From positions 22,676 through 86,675 of the forward strand of contig NZ_JACJJL010000019.1 in NCBI RefSeq assembly GCF_016899955.1: a stretch of 64,000 nucleotides of DNA, written 5' to 3'. The position numbers were made by a program, and so were the translations under genes. Numbering within the stretch: the first letter of the stretch is position 1; every line of letters begins with the position of its first letter. The notes beneath the pieces were generated by a model, which saw only the letters and a program-made list of their open reading frames with translations, was not told the origin of the DNA and made no database searches. This stretch comes from Marseilla massiliensis (GTDB lineage Bacteria; Bacteroidota; Bacteroidia; Bacteroidales; Bacteroidaceae). Of this stretch, positions 50,715-59,560 are shown one piece after another.

Positions 50715-52367
50715 TCATGCCAAACCGAATTTCTCCATGTCTTCGTCGACGGTTCCCACGCCGCTGATGCCGAAGTTGTCGACCAGCACCTTGGCCACGT
50801 TGGGCGACAGGAAGGCCGGCAGCGTGGGCCCGAGGTGTATCTGCTTCACGCCGAGGCTGAGCAGTGCGAGCAGCACGATGACAGCCTTTTGCTCATACCA
50901 CGCGATGTTGTAGACAATGGGCAGCTCGTTGATGTCGGCCAGCCCGAACACCTCTTTCAGCTTCAGGGCTATGACGGCGAGCGAGTAGCTGTCGTTGCAC
51001 TGCCCGGCATCGAGCACCCTGGGTATGCCGGCGATGTCGCCCAGCTGCAGCTTGTTGTACCTGTACTTGGCGCACCCGGCCGTGAGTATCACCGTATCCT
51101 TGGGCAGCCTCGACGCAAATTCGGTGTAATAGTCGCGGCTGCGCATGCGCCCGTCGCACCCGGCCATGACCACAAACTTGCGTATGGCCCCGCTCTTTAC
51201 CGCCCCGACCACCTTGTCGGCCAGCTGCATCACCTGGTTGTGGGCAAAGCCGCCCACTATGCTGCCACGCTCTATCTCCGTTGGTGGCAGGCAATTCTTT
51301 GCGGCGTCTATCACTGCCGAGAAGTCCTTGCGCCCGTCGGGCCCTGTCTCGATGTGCCTGCATCCGGGGAATCCGGTAGAGTTGGCGGTGAACATGCGCT
51401 CCTTGTATGCGGCTCCGGGCAGCGGCGGCACTATGCAGTTGGTGGTAAACACTATCGGGCCGTTGAACGTGGCGAACTCCTCGCGCTGCTTCCACCATGC
51501 GTTGCCGTAGTTTCCGGCAAAGTGCTCATATTTCTTGAACGCCGGGTAATAGTGTGCGGGCAGCATCTCGCCGTGGGTATATATGTCGATGCCCGTGCCG
51601 GCCGACTGCTCCAGCAGCTGCTCGAGGTCGCTCAGGTCGTGGCCGCTGATCAGTATGCCCGGCCTGTTGCGCACGCCGATGTCTACGCTGGTGGCCTCGG
51701 GGTGGCCGTAGGCCGAGGTGTTGGCCTCGTCGAGCAGCGCCATGGTGCGCACACCGGCCTCGCCGGTCTTCAGGGCCAGGGCGGTGAGCCCTGCCGCATC
51801 GAGCCCGCCCACGGTGACATCGGCCAGCGCAGACTGCATGAACCGGTGCAGGTGGGCGTCGTCGTGGCCCAGCCTCATAGCATGGTCAAGGTAGGCGGCC
51901 ATGCCCTTCAGTCCGTAGACAATCAGTTCCTTGAGCGAGCGCACATCTTCATCGGGCTCGCTGAGCACCCCCACCTCGCCGGCCTTGGCGTCGAAGCCCT
52001 CGCGTGAGCCCGCCCACTCCAGTTCGTCGGCTGCGGGCAGCCCCACGCCCATGGCCTCGGCCTTGGCTTTCAGAGCGTCGCGCACGGCCAAGGCCCTCTC
52101 TACGCGCCGCTCTATGCTCTCGCGGTCGAAGTTGGCGTTGGTGATGGTGCTGAACAGGGCGTCGACCACAAACTCGTCTACATCGTGGGCCACTTCTGCG
52201 CCGCTGTTGCGCAACCTGTCGGCAGCCACGGCAATGCCGCGCACCACAAACAGCAGCAAGTCCATGCTGCGGGCCGTCGCGGCGTCTTTTCCGCACACGC
52301 CCTTCAGTATGCATCCCGTTCCCTTTGCCGTCTCCTGGCACTGATAACAAAACATCCTATTCTCCAT
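50715..52367 (-). CDS. hcp: Hybrid cluster protein (hydroxylamine/NO reductase)
   Basis: 550 aa. The N-terminal 4Fe-4S motif is C7-x2-C10-x8-C19-x5-C25. The hybrid-cluster ligands are visible in [27 protein letters not shown], the NCIVPP segment, [12 protein letters not shown] and DAGQCNDSY. The protein acts as a nitric-oxide reductase and protein S-nitrosylase in other bacteria. Its gene is followed by ric and preceded by a divergent Crp/Fnr regulator; between them lies a 16-bp near-palindrome. Confidence 0.97.
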   Translation of the reverse strand: MENRMFCYQCQETAKGTGCILKGVCGKDAATARSMDLLLFVVRGIAVAADRLRNSGAEVAHDVDEFVVDALFSTITNANFDRESIERRVERALAVRDALKAKAEAMGVGLPAADELEWAGSREGFDAKAGEVGVLSEPDEDVRSLKELIVYGLKGMAAYLDHAMRLGHDDAHLHRFMQSALADVTVGGLDAAGLTALALKTGEAGVRTMALLDEANTSAYGHPEATSVDIGVRNRPGILISGHDLSDLEQLLEQSAGTGIDIYTHGEMLPAHYYPAFKKYEHFAGNYGNAWWKQREEFATFNGPIVFTTNCIVPPLPGAAYKERMFTANSTGFPGCRHIETGPDGRKDFSAVIDAAKNCLPPTEIERGSIVGGFAHNQVMQLADKVVGAVKSGAIRKFVVMAGCDGRMRSRDYYTEFASRLPKDTVILTAGCAKYRYNKLQLGDIAGIPRVLDAGQCNDSYSLAVIALKLKEVFGLADINELPIVYNIAWYEQKAVIVLLALLSLGVKQIHLGPTLPAFLSPNVAKVLVDNFGISGVGTVDEDMEKFGLA

Positions 52368-52501
52368 TTCTTTCTGTTTTTATTTAAATTATTTGATTAC
52401 TGTTGTCGCCAAACTAAATGTTTTTATTATATTTGTCTGTCGCAAAGCATGCCCCGGCGGCCATGGCCAATGCACGGGAGCCCCCGGCTGCTTATCGGCG
52501 G

Positions 52502-52509
52502 CAAAGGTA
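52502..52509 (-). promoter_or_regulatory. Candidate hcp promoter -7 element
   Basis: TACCTTTG on the minus strand fits TAnnTTTG; no consensus TTTG lies upstream at the usual distance, as expected for an activator-dependent promoter. The palindrome 52531-52546 is 22-37 bases upstream of it. Confidence 0.55.
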
Positions 52510-52530
52510 CGGAAGCAAATCCCATAAATC

Positions 52531-52546
52531 TGTACCATATGTTACA
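52531..52546. promoter_or_regulatory. Probable Crp/Fnr-type operator
   Basis: TGTACCATATGTTACA is a palindrome at 14 of 16 positions. It lies between hcp and the divergent regulator, centred about 30-33 bases upstream of the hcp -7 box and 38 bases before the regulator start, a good place for activation of hcp and autocontrol of the regulator. GTACC-N13-GGTAC (52532-52554) overlaps it. Confidence 0.55.
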
Positions 52547-52575
52547 TTCGGTACGAATAATAGTTAAATGTCACA

Positions 52576-53169
52576 ATGGAACTGTCTGCACTGCTAAAAA
52601 TAGCCCCGTTCAGGGGGATGGACGAAGACGACCTGATAGCCTTTCTGTTTGCAACGCCAAACAGCCTGAGGCGCTATGCCCCGGGCGACATCATCGCCCT
52701 GCAGGGCGACCGCTGCAAGGGGCTCTACATACTGGCCTCGGGGGCCGTGCGCGCGGGCATGGTCAACGCCGACGGCAAGGAGCTGACCATCGAGGAAATA
52801 AAGGCGCCGGCGCTGCTGGCCTCGGCGTTTGTCTTCGCCACCGAGAACAGGTTTCCGGTGATGATCGAGGCCACTGAGCCGTGCGAGCTCTTCTTCGTGG
52901 GCCGCGACCGCTTCATGCAGGCCATGCTCTCGTCGCCCGTCATGCTGGGCAACTTCCTCACCGACATATCCGACCGCAGCGTGTTCCTGAGCAGGAAGGT
53001 GAGCGAGTTTGCGCTGCTCGACCTGAAAAAGCGGATAATGAAATACCTCGATACCCACGGGGCCATACACAACCAGCGCGAGGTGGCACAACGCCTCGGG
53101 GTGACACGGCCCTCGCTGGCCAGGGCCCTGGCCGAACTGGCCAAGGAGGGGAAGATCGGGGGCAACTGA
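52576..53169 (+). CDS. Crp/Fnr family regulator, probably HcpR-like
   Basis: 197 aa. A cyclic-nucleotide-type beta-roll (YAPGDIIALQGDRCKGLYILASGAVRAGM) is followed by the dimer helix and a winged helix-turn-helix (NQREVAQRLGVTRPSLARALAELAKEGKI). There is no Cys pattern for an Fnr iron-sulfur cluster, so sensing would be by heme or small molecule. A homologous arrangement is known in Porphyromonas gingivalis, where HcpR responds to nitric oxide and controls hcp. That assignment here is by analogy with position. Confidence 0.88.
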   Translation: MELSALLKIAPFRGMDEDDLIAFLFATPNSLRRYAPGDIIALQGDRCKGLYILASGAVRAGMVNADGKELTIEEIKAPALLASAFVFATENRFPVMIEATEPCELFFVGRDRFMQAMLSSPVMLGNFLTDISDRSVFLSRKVSEFALLDLKKRIMKYLDTHGAIHNQREVAQRLGVTRPSLARALAELAKEGKIGGN

Positions 53170-53244
53170 CGGCAACAGAAACCGGCATGCCACAAGCGCA
53201 CGGCGGCAAGGCCAAACGGACAAAGAAAGACATAAACGCTACTT

Positions 53245-54318
53245 ATGAACAGGAAAACAAACTTACTGGCCGCCGCCGTGCTCGCCATGGCATGCAGCAC
53301 GGCGGCCTGCGCCCAACAAAACAATCCTAACGCAAATAGATTTATGGAAGAGAAACTGAACTTGACTGAGGCGTGGGACAAGGTCTTCACGCAAAGCGAC
53401 AAGGTGGAACACACCAAGATAACGTTCCACAACCGCTACGGAATAACCCTGGCGGCCGACCTCTACGCACCTAAAAACGCCACGGGCAAACTGCCTGCCG
53501 TGGCTGTCAGCGGCCCGTTCGGGGCTGTGAAGGAACAGGCTTCGGGCCTCTACGCGCAGACCCTGGCCGAGCGTGGATTCCTGACCATAGCCTTCGACCC
53601 TTCGTTCACCGGCGAGAGCGGTGGGCAGCCGCGCTATGTGGCATCGCCCGACATCAACACCGAAGACTTCTGCGCCGCGGTAGACTACCTGTCGTCGCGC
53701 GACGACGTTGACCCGGGGCGGATAGGCATACTGGGCATATGCGGATGGGGTGGCATGGCCGTGAACGCCGCTGCCGTGGACACGCGCATCAAGGCCACCG
53801 TGGCGGCCACGATGTACGACATGAGCAGGGTGACGGCCAACGGATACTTTGACGCTGCCGACAGCGCCGACGCGCGCCACGAACTGCGCCAGCAGCTCAA
53901 CGAACAGCGAACCGAAGACTACAGGAACGGGGTGTACGCCCTGGCAGGAGGGGTGGCCGACACGCTGCCGGCCGACGCGCCGCAGTTTGTGAAAGACTAC
54001 CACGCCTACTACAAGACAAAGCGCGGCTACCACCCGCGCTCGCTCAACTCTAACGGCGGATGGAACAAGACGTCGAGCCTTTCGTTCCTCAACATGCCGC
54101 TATTGGCATATTCGGGCGAGATACGCAGCGCGGTGCTGCTCATTCACGGCGAGAAAGCCCACTCGCGCTACTTCAGCGAAGACACGCGCAAGAAACTGAA
54201 GGGCGACAACAAGGAACTGCTCATCATCCCCGGGGCCAACCACACCGACCTCTACGACAACATGGAGAAGATTCCATTCGACAAGATTGCCGAGTTCTAC
54301 GGCAAGTACCTCAGGTGA
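53245..54318 (+). CDS. Secreted alpha/beta hydrolase with Cys nucleophile position
   Basis: 357 aa. Signal peptide about residues 1-22 (AACA). Core hydrolase with KLPAVAVSGPFGAVKEQASGLYAQTLAERGFLTIAFDPSFTGESGG, the nucleophile elbow GICGWGG with Cys166 where Ser usually stands, VLLIHGEKAHSRYFSED (acid region) and PGANHTDLYD with the His. Cys nucleophiles are known in dienelactone hydrolases, which this resembles in part. The substrate is unknown. It follows the hcpR-like gene by 75 bases; a shared transcript is possible but not shown. Confidence 0.9.
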   Translation: MNRKTNLLAAAVLAMACSTAACAQQNNPNANRFMEEKLNLTEAWDKVFTQSDKVEHTKITFHNRYGITLAADLYAPKNATGKLPAVAVSGPFGAVKEQASGLYAQTLAERGFLTIAFDPSFTGESGGQPRYVASPDINTEDFCAAVDYLSSRDDVDPGRIGILGICGWGGMAVNAAAVDTRIKATVAATMYDMSRVTANGYFDAADSADARHELRQQLNEQRTEDYRNGVYALAGGVADTLPADAPQFVKDYHAYYKTKRGYHPRSLNSNGGWNKTSSLSFLNMPLLAYSGEIRSAVLLIHGEKAHSRYFSEDTRKKLKGDNKELLIIPGANHTDLYDNMEKIPFDKIAEFYGKYLR

Positions 54319-54353
54319 CGCCCGGCCACAACCGCCGGCAGCCACCGCCAAAC

Positions 54354-54403
54354 GCCCCCGGCCCGCCCCATGCCATGCGGCATGCGAGGGAGGAGCCGGG
54401 GGC
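54354..54403. terminator. Bidirectional hairpin between converging genes
   Basis: GCCCCCGGC (54354-54362) and GCCGGGGGC (54395-54403) with an inner GCATG pairing, halfway between the ends of the hydrolase (54318) and Sel1 (54419) genes. Confidence 0.55.
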
Positions 54404-54418
54404 CGCCATGCAGTGCCG

Positions 54419-56134
54419 TCAGCCGCCGGCGGGGCGGGCTGCGCAGCGCGTGAGCTCGAAATAGACGGGGCGCCCCGGTTCCTGCAGCTTGGTGGAATAC
54501 AAGCCGAGGCGGCCGCACAGCTTTCCGGCAATGTCGTCGAACACGATGTCTACGAACTTGTATGCAAGCGCCCCGCTGCGCTCATACCTCTCGGCAAGCG
54601 TCAGCTGTCCGCCGGTGAACACCAGGCGGCCGTCGGCAGCAATCTCGCCGCTGTAGGCCACACTGTCGGTGCCCGTAACGATGGTGCCGCCAACCCGGCG
54701 CCCGCATCGGTCTACCGCCATGGACATGCGCCAGAGCGCCACCAGCCTGTCGCCGCTGTAGTCGTACATCACCATGAAGCCCTCGTAGCGCCCAGGGGCA
54801 AGCATGGTGTCGGCAGAGGCCGGAACGATGTCGGGCATGGATATGGGCAGGCTGGCATATTTCTCATCATCACCATAGACGTTGCTGAGGTATGTCTCTT
54901 CATGCTTGCGCACCATTTCGGCCCTGGCATCACGGCACTTGAGGGCAATGGCGCGCCGAAGGCAGTAATTGGCGGCTGCCGAGTCTTGCATGCACCCGAA
55001 TCCGTTGCGGTGGCAGATGCCCAACATATACCACGACATTCCATCTTTCATCCCTGCAGCCTCACGAAAGGCCGCAACTGCCGCGGCATAGTCTTGCCCG
55101 CAACCCAATCCCTTGTAGAGCATATAGCCTTTTGCATACAGGCACTGGCGATTGCCGGCATCGGCTCCTTTTGAAAAACAAGTATATGCACGGACAAAAT
55201 CACGGGCCACGCCTCCACGACCCTCCTTGTACATCATCCCGAGCACATGATATGCCTTGGCATAGCCCGCACCGGCGGCTTTGCCCAACAGTTCGGCCGC
55301 GCGATTGCCGTCAACGGCAACGCCACGGCCCAACAGGTAGACATTGCCGAGGCTGAACATCAGGTTGGCTGCCGAATCGGCCTCCACGGCTTTTTCGAGC
55401 GTTCTGGCGGCACGCTGTAACTGTGCCGGCGAACTGTTCCGGTTGCCCAACACCTTGATGGCACCTACAGCATCTTGGTTGTCGTACATGGGGGTGAGAT
55501 GGGGCGACGAATTTCCATGGATTAGGTCCGACGGCTTCTCGCGCTCGGCGGTCAGCCTTATTCCGCCGTCAACAAGCATCACTGAATCGTTGGCGACAAA
55601 CCTTCGGTTGTCCCACTCCCACATATGTCGCTTACTGTTTACAACAAACTGTGTGTATTCTGCCAGCCGCTTTTCGGCTTCCTCATATCTTCCTGCCTGG
55701 TATTCCATGTATCTCAACTCCGCGTTTGACATCGTTTCCTCTGACATGTCGGGATTGTCGAGCCCGGAATTGGAGTAACACTTCACGCTGCCCGGGTCAA
55801 CCTCGGTTGTTATCAAGCCGCCCGCCACACTGTAACGGCCACGGAGCCTGATGTAGACTGTGCCGCCGCCGACCGTGCCAGCCAGACGGCCAGACCTCTT
55901 GCCGCGCACAGTGGAAACATGCCGCCTGCCGGCGGCGGTGCTACCCGATACGTTCAGCCTGAATGTACCATCGTTGCGGAATTCGAAAATGCCTTTATAT
56001 TCATTGCATACTGCCGACAGATACAGACTGTCGAGAAAGGCTTGTGAACAATACCACTTGCCAACGACACCACTGGCCCTACCCGGCTGCAACAGCCCAA
56101 ACATCATTGCTACAATCAATAACGCATTCTTCAT
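54419..56134 (-). CDS. Secreted Sel1-repeat protein
   Basis: 571 aa. Signal peptide (about 1-20). Residues 23-115 form a lipocalin-like beta region (VVGKWYCSQAFLDSLYLSAVCNEYKGIFEFRNDGTFRLNV). Residues about 240-420 are Sel1/TPR-like repeats: AANLMFSLGNVYLLGRGVAVDGNRAAELLGKAAGAGYAKAYHVLGMMYKEGRGGVARDFVRAYTCFSKGADAGNRQCLYAKGYMLYKGLG. The rest is a beta-rich C-terminal part (VGGTIVTGTDSVAYSGEIAADGRLVFTGG). Sel1 repeats bind partner proteins. No close relative is known to me, and no partner gene is adjacent. Confidence 0.85.
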   Translation of the reverse strand: MKNALLIVAMMFGLLQPGRASGVVGKWYCSQAFLDSLYLSAVCNEYKGIFEFRNDGTFRLNVSGSTAAGRRHVSTVRGKRSGRLAGTVGGGTVYIRLRGRYSVAGGLITTEVDPGSVKCYSNSGLDNPDMSEETMSNAELRYMEYQAGRYEEAEKRLAEYTQFVVNSKRHMWEWDNRRFVANDSVMLVDGGIRLTAEREKPSDLIHGNSSPHLTPMYDNQDAVGAIKVLGNRNSSPAQLQRAARTLEKAVEADSAANLMFSLGNVYLLGRGVAVDGNRAAELLGKAAGAGYAKAYHVLGMMYKEGRGGVARDFVRAYTCFSKGADAGNRQCLYAKGYMLYKGLGCGQDYAAAVAAFREAAGMKDGMSWYMLGICHRNGFGCMQDSAAANYCLRRAIALKCRDARAEMVRKHEETYLSNVYGDDEKYASLPISMPDIVPASADTMLAPGRYEGFMVMYDYSGDRLVALWRMSMAVDRCGRRVGGTIVTGTDSVAYSGEIAADGRLVFTGGQLTLAERYERSGALAYKFVDIVFDDIAGKLCGRLGLYSTKLQEPGRPVYFELTRCAARPAGG

Positions 56135-56419
56135 ACACTATTTCATACAAATCTGCATTCACAACTATACTGCGCCCGACTGATGGCATGAGGCATCACA
56201 GCCATGCACGGGCTGCAATGGACATTGGCGGGCACAACCATGCGCAACACCGGGATGCCCTGCAAGGGCACTATATGCGCTTATGCGCAAACTTAACAAG
56301 TTTTATCAACAAAAGCAAACGTAACCCGGACGAAGTGCGGATACCACCCAACATTTAACACTCTTTACGGAATGGGGCAAAAAAGACTTTTCGGAAAAAG
56401 CTTAAATGGGTTATTATTA

Positions 56420-56619
56420 TAAGTAGCTGTTCAAAATTAACCGATACAATAGACCTTGCAGCTGTCCTCTATATCTTTGCCACCATCTTGTGTGCTCCTT
56501 CGGGCCGCATACCAAAGTCTCATCGGTCGCGTAGCCCGCTACGCTCTCTCTTCGGACTTTGGCATGCTTCTCCGAAATAGCGCACAATTTGATGGCAATT
56601 AATTTTGGACAACTACTTA
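56420..56619. mobile_element. MITE, long copy (200 bp)
   Basis: The terminal inverted repeats TAAGTAGCTGTTCAAAATTAA (left) and the complement of TAAGTAG-TGTCCAAAATTAA (right) bound a non-coding element. The internal CCGATACAATA-ACCTTGCAG-TGTCCTC-ATATCTTTGCCACC and ATCTTGTGTGCT are shared with a 110-bp copy at 63606-63715. This copy has 90 extra bases (56497-56586) that form their own hairpin (GCATACCAAAGTC/GACTTTGGCATGC and GCGTAGC/GCTACGC). The ends TA...TA suggest TA target duplication as in IS630/Tc1-like elements. The flanking 56135-57308 gap holds no gene. Confidence 0.85.
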
Positions 56620-57140
56620 GCCCTGCAAAGCAGCATTCCACGGCCGTTGTTCGGAGGCCGACACCCGATTGGGGACAATACGGTGAAAAAACATGTACAA
56701 CTTCAGGCAAGCAAGAAAGCCACAGGCCGCAACCTTGACTGAAGCACATAAAGAATATGCTGCGTTTGGGATTGTGAAACGACACGTATCGGGATGCGAT
56801 ACGGCAAATATGGAATTGCCATACGGCAACATACGCAATGACAGCAGCGCCCACGAAACGCACGACATTGCCCACACTGCAAACGGCCATCACGAAGACA
56901 AGGGCGCAGCATGCGGCAAGCCCCCCACTACACTGCCCGTGGCAGGAGGGGAGGCCAGCCTGCACAACAGCCCTGCACAACAGCAAACGGACGCAGGCGC
57001 AAGCCTTTACTTAAAGAGGCGCTTCACGGTATGCACGCTGCCATCGGCCATTAATGACTTCCAGATAGAGCCTGGTGTCCGGCGACCCTATGCGACGGCC
57101 CTGCATGCAAAACAGCACTGCGCGGCACAGCCGGCCATGC

Positions 57141-57217
57141 CCATCAAACGCCCCCATTGACTAACGCCATGTGGCATCGCTCCACCAAGTGCAGCCACAG
57201 GCTTTCTGCACCATGGG
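57141..57217. repeat. Dispersed intergenic hairpin repeat, copy 1
   Basis: About 75 percent identical to 61474-61552: CCAT-AAACGC-CCC, then TGGCATC, then GTGCAGCC-C-GGCTT-CTGCACCATGGG. The GTGCAG/CTGCAC part folds into a short hairpin in each copy. The meaning is unknown. It lies 92 bases beyond the end of the next leftward gene. Confidence 0.65.
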
Positions 57218-57308
57218 TTAATGGCAAATGGCCGCCCGCATTGGACATCCATCCGGCAAGGCTATGGCGTAGGGGGCATGGTGGCGTCTGGTAGTGCTGC
57301 ACGCCGCA

Positions 57309-57767
57309 TTATTTATGGATGAGGGCGGCAAACTCTCTGAACCGGGTGAGGTTGTCGAACAAATCGAGGTCGAAGACCACCTCCGACCCGTCGGTGAGCT
57401 CTACCGTCAGCAAGCCGTCTTCTTCGTCATAGCTGACGGCCGTGATGTCGGCTATCAACAGCTCGCGCATCTCCGACTTGCGCCTGCCTGCAAACTGATA
57501 GGTGATGCGGCCGCCGTCTACTGTGATTACGCCTCCGGCCTTGGCCAGCAAGCGCGCATGCCTGATGGCCATGAGCACCCTGATTATCAAGACATGCCCC
57601 GCAACAACGAGGATGACCGTGGTTGGAAACGGGTCGAGGATGCGGGCGGCGCCAATTTTTATACCGAAAGGATGGACAATCGGTACGAGTATGAGCATCA
57701 ACGACAGAATAATGTTGACCAAGTTGTCGCGGTAAACGGACTTGGCCACGTAATTGAACGTTTTCAT
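57309..57767 (-). CDS. Small membrane protein with PH-like C-terminal domain
   Basis: 152 aa. Two membrane helices (about residues 17-35 IILSLMLILVPIVHPFGI and 48-66 TTVILVVAGHVLIIRVLMAI), then a cytosolic beta-rich domain AGGVITVDGGRITYQFAGRRKSEMRELLIADITAVSYDEEDGLLTVELTDGSEVVFDLDLFDNL, which has the strand spacing of the YcxB/bPH type. I do not recognise a named family. No operon partners; unknown function. Confidence 0.8.
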   Translation of the reverse strand: MKTFNYVAKSVYRDNLVNIILSLMLILVPIVHPFGIKIGAARILDPFPTTVILVVAGHVLIIRVLMAIRHARLLAKAGGVITVDGGRITYQFAGRRKSEMRELLIADITAVSYDEEDGLLTVELTDGSEVVFDLDLFDNLTRFREFAALIHK

Positions 57768-57884
57768 CGAGTAACAGTTTATTTTGATAATAAGCTATTG
57801 TATCTTCAGACAGCCCGACATAAGGCCATGCCCTACTGCGGGCATGGCCCCAAGCCAAGATGTAACCATGTGGCGGAACAATGG

Positions 57885-58547
57885 TCAATCATCCAACGAC
57901 ACGGTGCCGTCGGGATTGACATTGACATCGGCCGTGTAATATACATTCACCACCTTGCCGGCGCTTTCCTCGGTCTCCTTACCGTCTTCGGTGAAACCGA
58001 TGGATATGGATTTCTTTATCGAACCGACTTCGGCTTCGTTTACACCCAGCGACAACTTCTCCGGAAGCACCTCATTCATGTCGAAAGACCTGACCGACTT
58101 GAATGTGCATCCCTGCGGAACGAGCTTCTTTGCCTCGGTGATGTATTTCTCCAACTGAGCCGGGTCTATCTCCGACAGCTCTATGCCCTTCAGCTTTTTG
58201 TAGTCAATGTCATTGAAAGACATGCTTTTTTCGTCCATGTCGCCCACAGTGCCGTCGGTATAAAACGTCTGTTTGAACGTCATGTTGTCGGGATTGACCA
58301 TCGTAAGGTTAACAAACAACATGCTGTTGGTCAGTTCTCCTTTCTCGCAGAAAGACATAGCCACTATCTTAAACCGCTTCTGGTCAACCTTTTCTTTCAG
58401 CATATCTATCAACTTGGCATACGACTCGGCCTTGTCCATAGGATATTCTTTTTCTTTCACAAGCGACCCGATGTCGCCCTTGCACGCAGCCAACAGCACT
58501 ACCATGCAGAACATAACCATTGAATTGATCACTCTCTTCATTTTCAT
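57885..58547 (-). CDS. Putative lipoprotein
   Basis: 220 aa. Signal and lipobox MVMFCMVVLLAAC-KG, so the product is a lipid-anchored envelope protein. The body alternates charged and polar strands (FKIVAMSFCEKGELTNSMLFVNLTMVNPDNMTFKQTFYTDG) and ends VNVYYTADVNVNPDGTVSLDD. It resembles uncharacterised Prevotella lipoproteins. ATG 58547 is chosen (MKMKRVINS), with MKRVINS at 58541 as an alternative; the long frame reading on to 59225 shadows the next gene. Confidence 0.8.
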   Translation of the reverse strand: MKMKRVINSMVMFCMVVLLAACKGDIGSLVKEKEYPMDKAESYAKLIDMLKEKVDQKRFKIVAMSFCEKGELTNSMLFVNLTMVNPDNMTFKQTFYTDGTVGDMDEKSMSFNDIDYKKLKGIELSEIDPAQLEKYITEAKKLVPQGCTFKSVRSFDMNEVLPEKLSLGVNEAEVGSIKKSISIGFTEDGKETEESAGKVVNVYYTADVNVNPDGTVSLDD

Positions 58548-58666
58548 GGATTTTAAAGTTAATATTTTATTTTCTAAAACTACGCCATCACTCGCAACCG
58601 ACAATGCCCTACGGTGGGCCACAGCCGCCACATCCGACATGATGAAGGTGAAAGCCGGCCGTGCCG

Positions 58667-59386
58667 TCAGGCTGAGGGCCAGGCATATAGGTCGGCAGGG
58701 ATGCACCTGATGGTGCCTTCCCAGCAGAAGTGGGGCACTATGCCGTCGGTGGGAAGATAGCCATTTGGCAACTCCCTGTCGTCGATGTCGAGCCGGCGCA
58801 CAAATGCCGTTGCCCCCTCGGCCACGGCCTCCGGCAGAGCCATCTCGCCACGGTCGCCCTCGTCGGCAATCATGTCGATGATGCGCTCGCACCCCGGTGC
58901 CACGCGCTGCTTGCCCTCGCTCATGTTCCTCAGGGCCAGGGCCACCCGGCTCACCCACCCTGCGTTGCAGGCATGGGCGTCGTCTGTGGCATACACGCCA
59001 ACGACTGTGTGTGTCGAGGCATCGTGTTTCTCGCCCTTCCATGCCTCGTCCGGGGCTTTGACCACGCCGACATACACTATCAGCCCCTCGGTGTACTTGC
59101 GCAGCCACTTTATCTTTCGGAACCAAGGCGCCCTGCCGGCCATCCTCTTGAAAAACTGGGTTTTCATGCTGCGGGGTATCGCCACATAGGGCGTGAGCCT
59201 TTCGAGCGATGTGGGATTGTTCCACCTCGCCCTGTCACGCCTCTGCTGTTCGGCTTCGCGTGCCCTGCGTTCCGCCAGCTGTTCGCGGTATGCACTCACG
59301 TCGAGCCCTTGCGCCTCGAGCTTGTCAAGGTCGTTCTCGGTCATTTTCCTCTCCCATTCAGATGCAGCATACTTAACAACTCCCAT
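58667..59386 (-). CDS. Hypothetical protein (Prevotella-type, 239 aa)
   Basis: Cytosolic, no signal or membrane segment. Opens MGVVKYAASEWERKMTENDLDKLEAQGLDVSAYREQLAERRAREAEQQRRDRARWNNP (charged, coiled-coil-like), then PRSMKTQFFKRMAGRAPWFRKIKWLRKYTEGLIVYVGVVKAPDEAW, and ends GTIRCIPADLYAW. From memory, uncharacterised Prevotella proteins show this same opening, hence ATG 59386 instead of 59407. Function unknown. It may share a transcript with the lipoprotein gene 119 bases downstream. Confidence 0.75.
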   Translation of the reverse strand: MGVVKYAASEWERKMTENDLDKLEAQGLDVSAYREQLAERRAREAEQQRRDRARWNNPTSLERLTPYVAIPRSMKTQFFKRMAGRAPWFRKIKWLRKYTEGLIVYVGVVKAPDEAWKGEKHDASTHTVVGVYATDDAHACNAGWVSRVALALRNMSEGKQRVAPGCERIIDMIADEGDRGEMALPEAVAEGATAFVRRLDIDDRELPNGYLPTDGIVPHFCWEGTIRCIPADLYAWPSA

Positions 59387-59560
59387 AGCTATACCATGTC
59401 TGAACATTCACCTGTCAGCTTGATTGCCGTACCACACTTGCCTCCATCGGGGCCGCCCCCGGTGCCACAGGCGCGGGCACCCCACAGCGGCAAGCCGCCG
59501 TCCGGGATGCCCGCCCTTCTGCTTAGAGCCGAGCCATGGCTTATGGCGCGGGCCGAAGTA

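Noticed and set aside
56417..56986. 189-codon minus-strand frame in the gap after the Sel1 gene
   Set aside because: Its end is translated MITE sequence (same LYRLILNSYL as upstream of the HIT gene) and the rest has no protein-like pattern.
57885..59225. 446-codon minus frame joining the lipoprotein gene with the upstream gene
   Set aside because: The first half is an out-of-frame shadow of the hypothetical gene at 58667-59386; the lipobox signal fixes the start near 58547.
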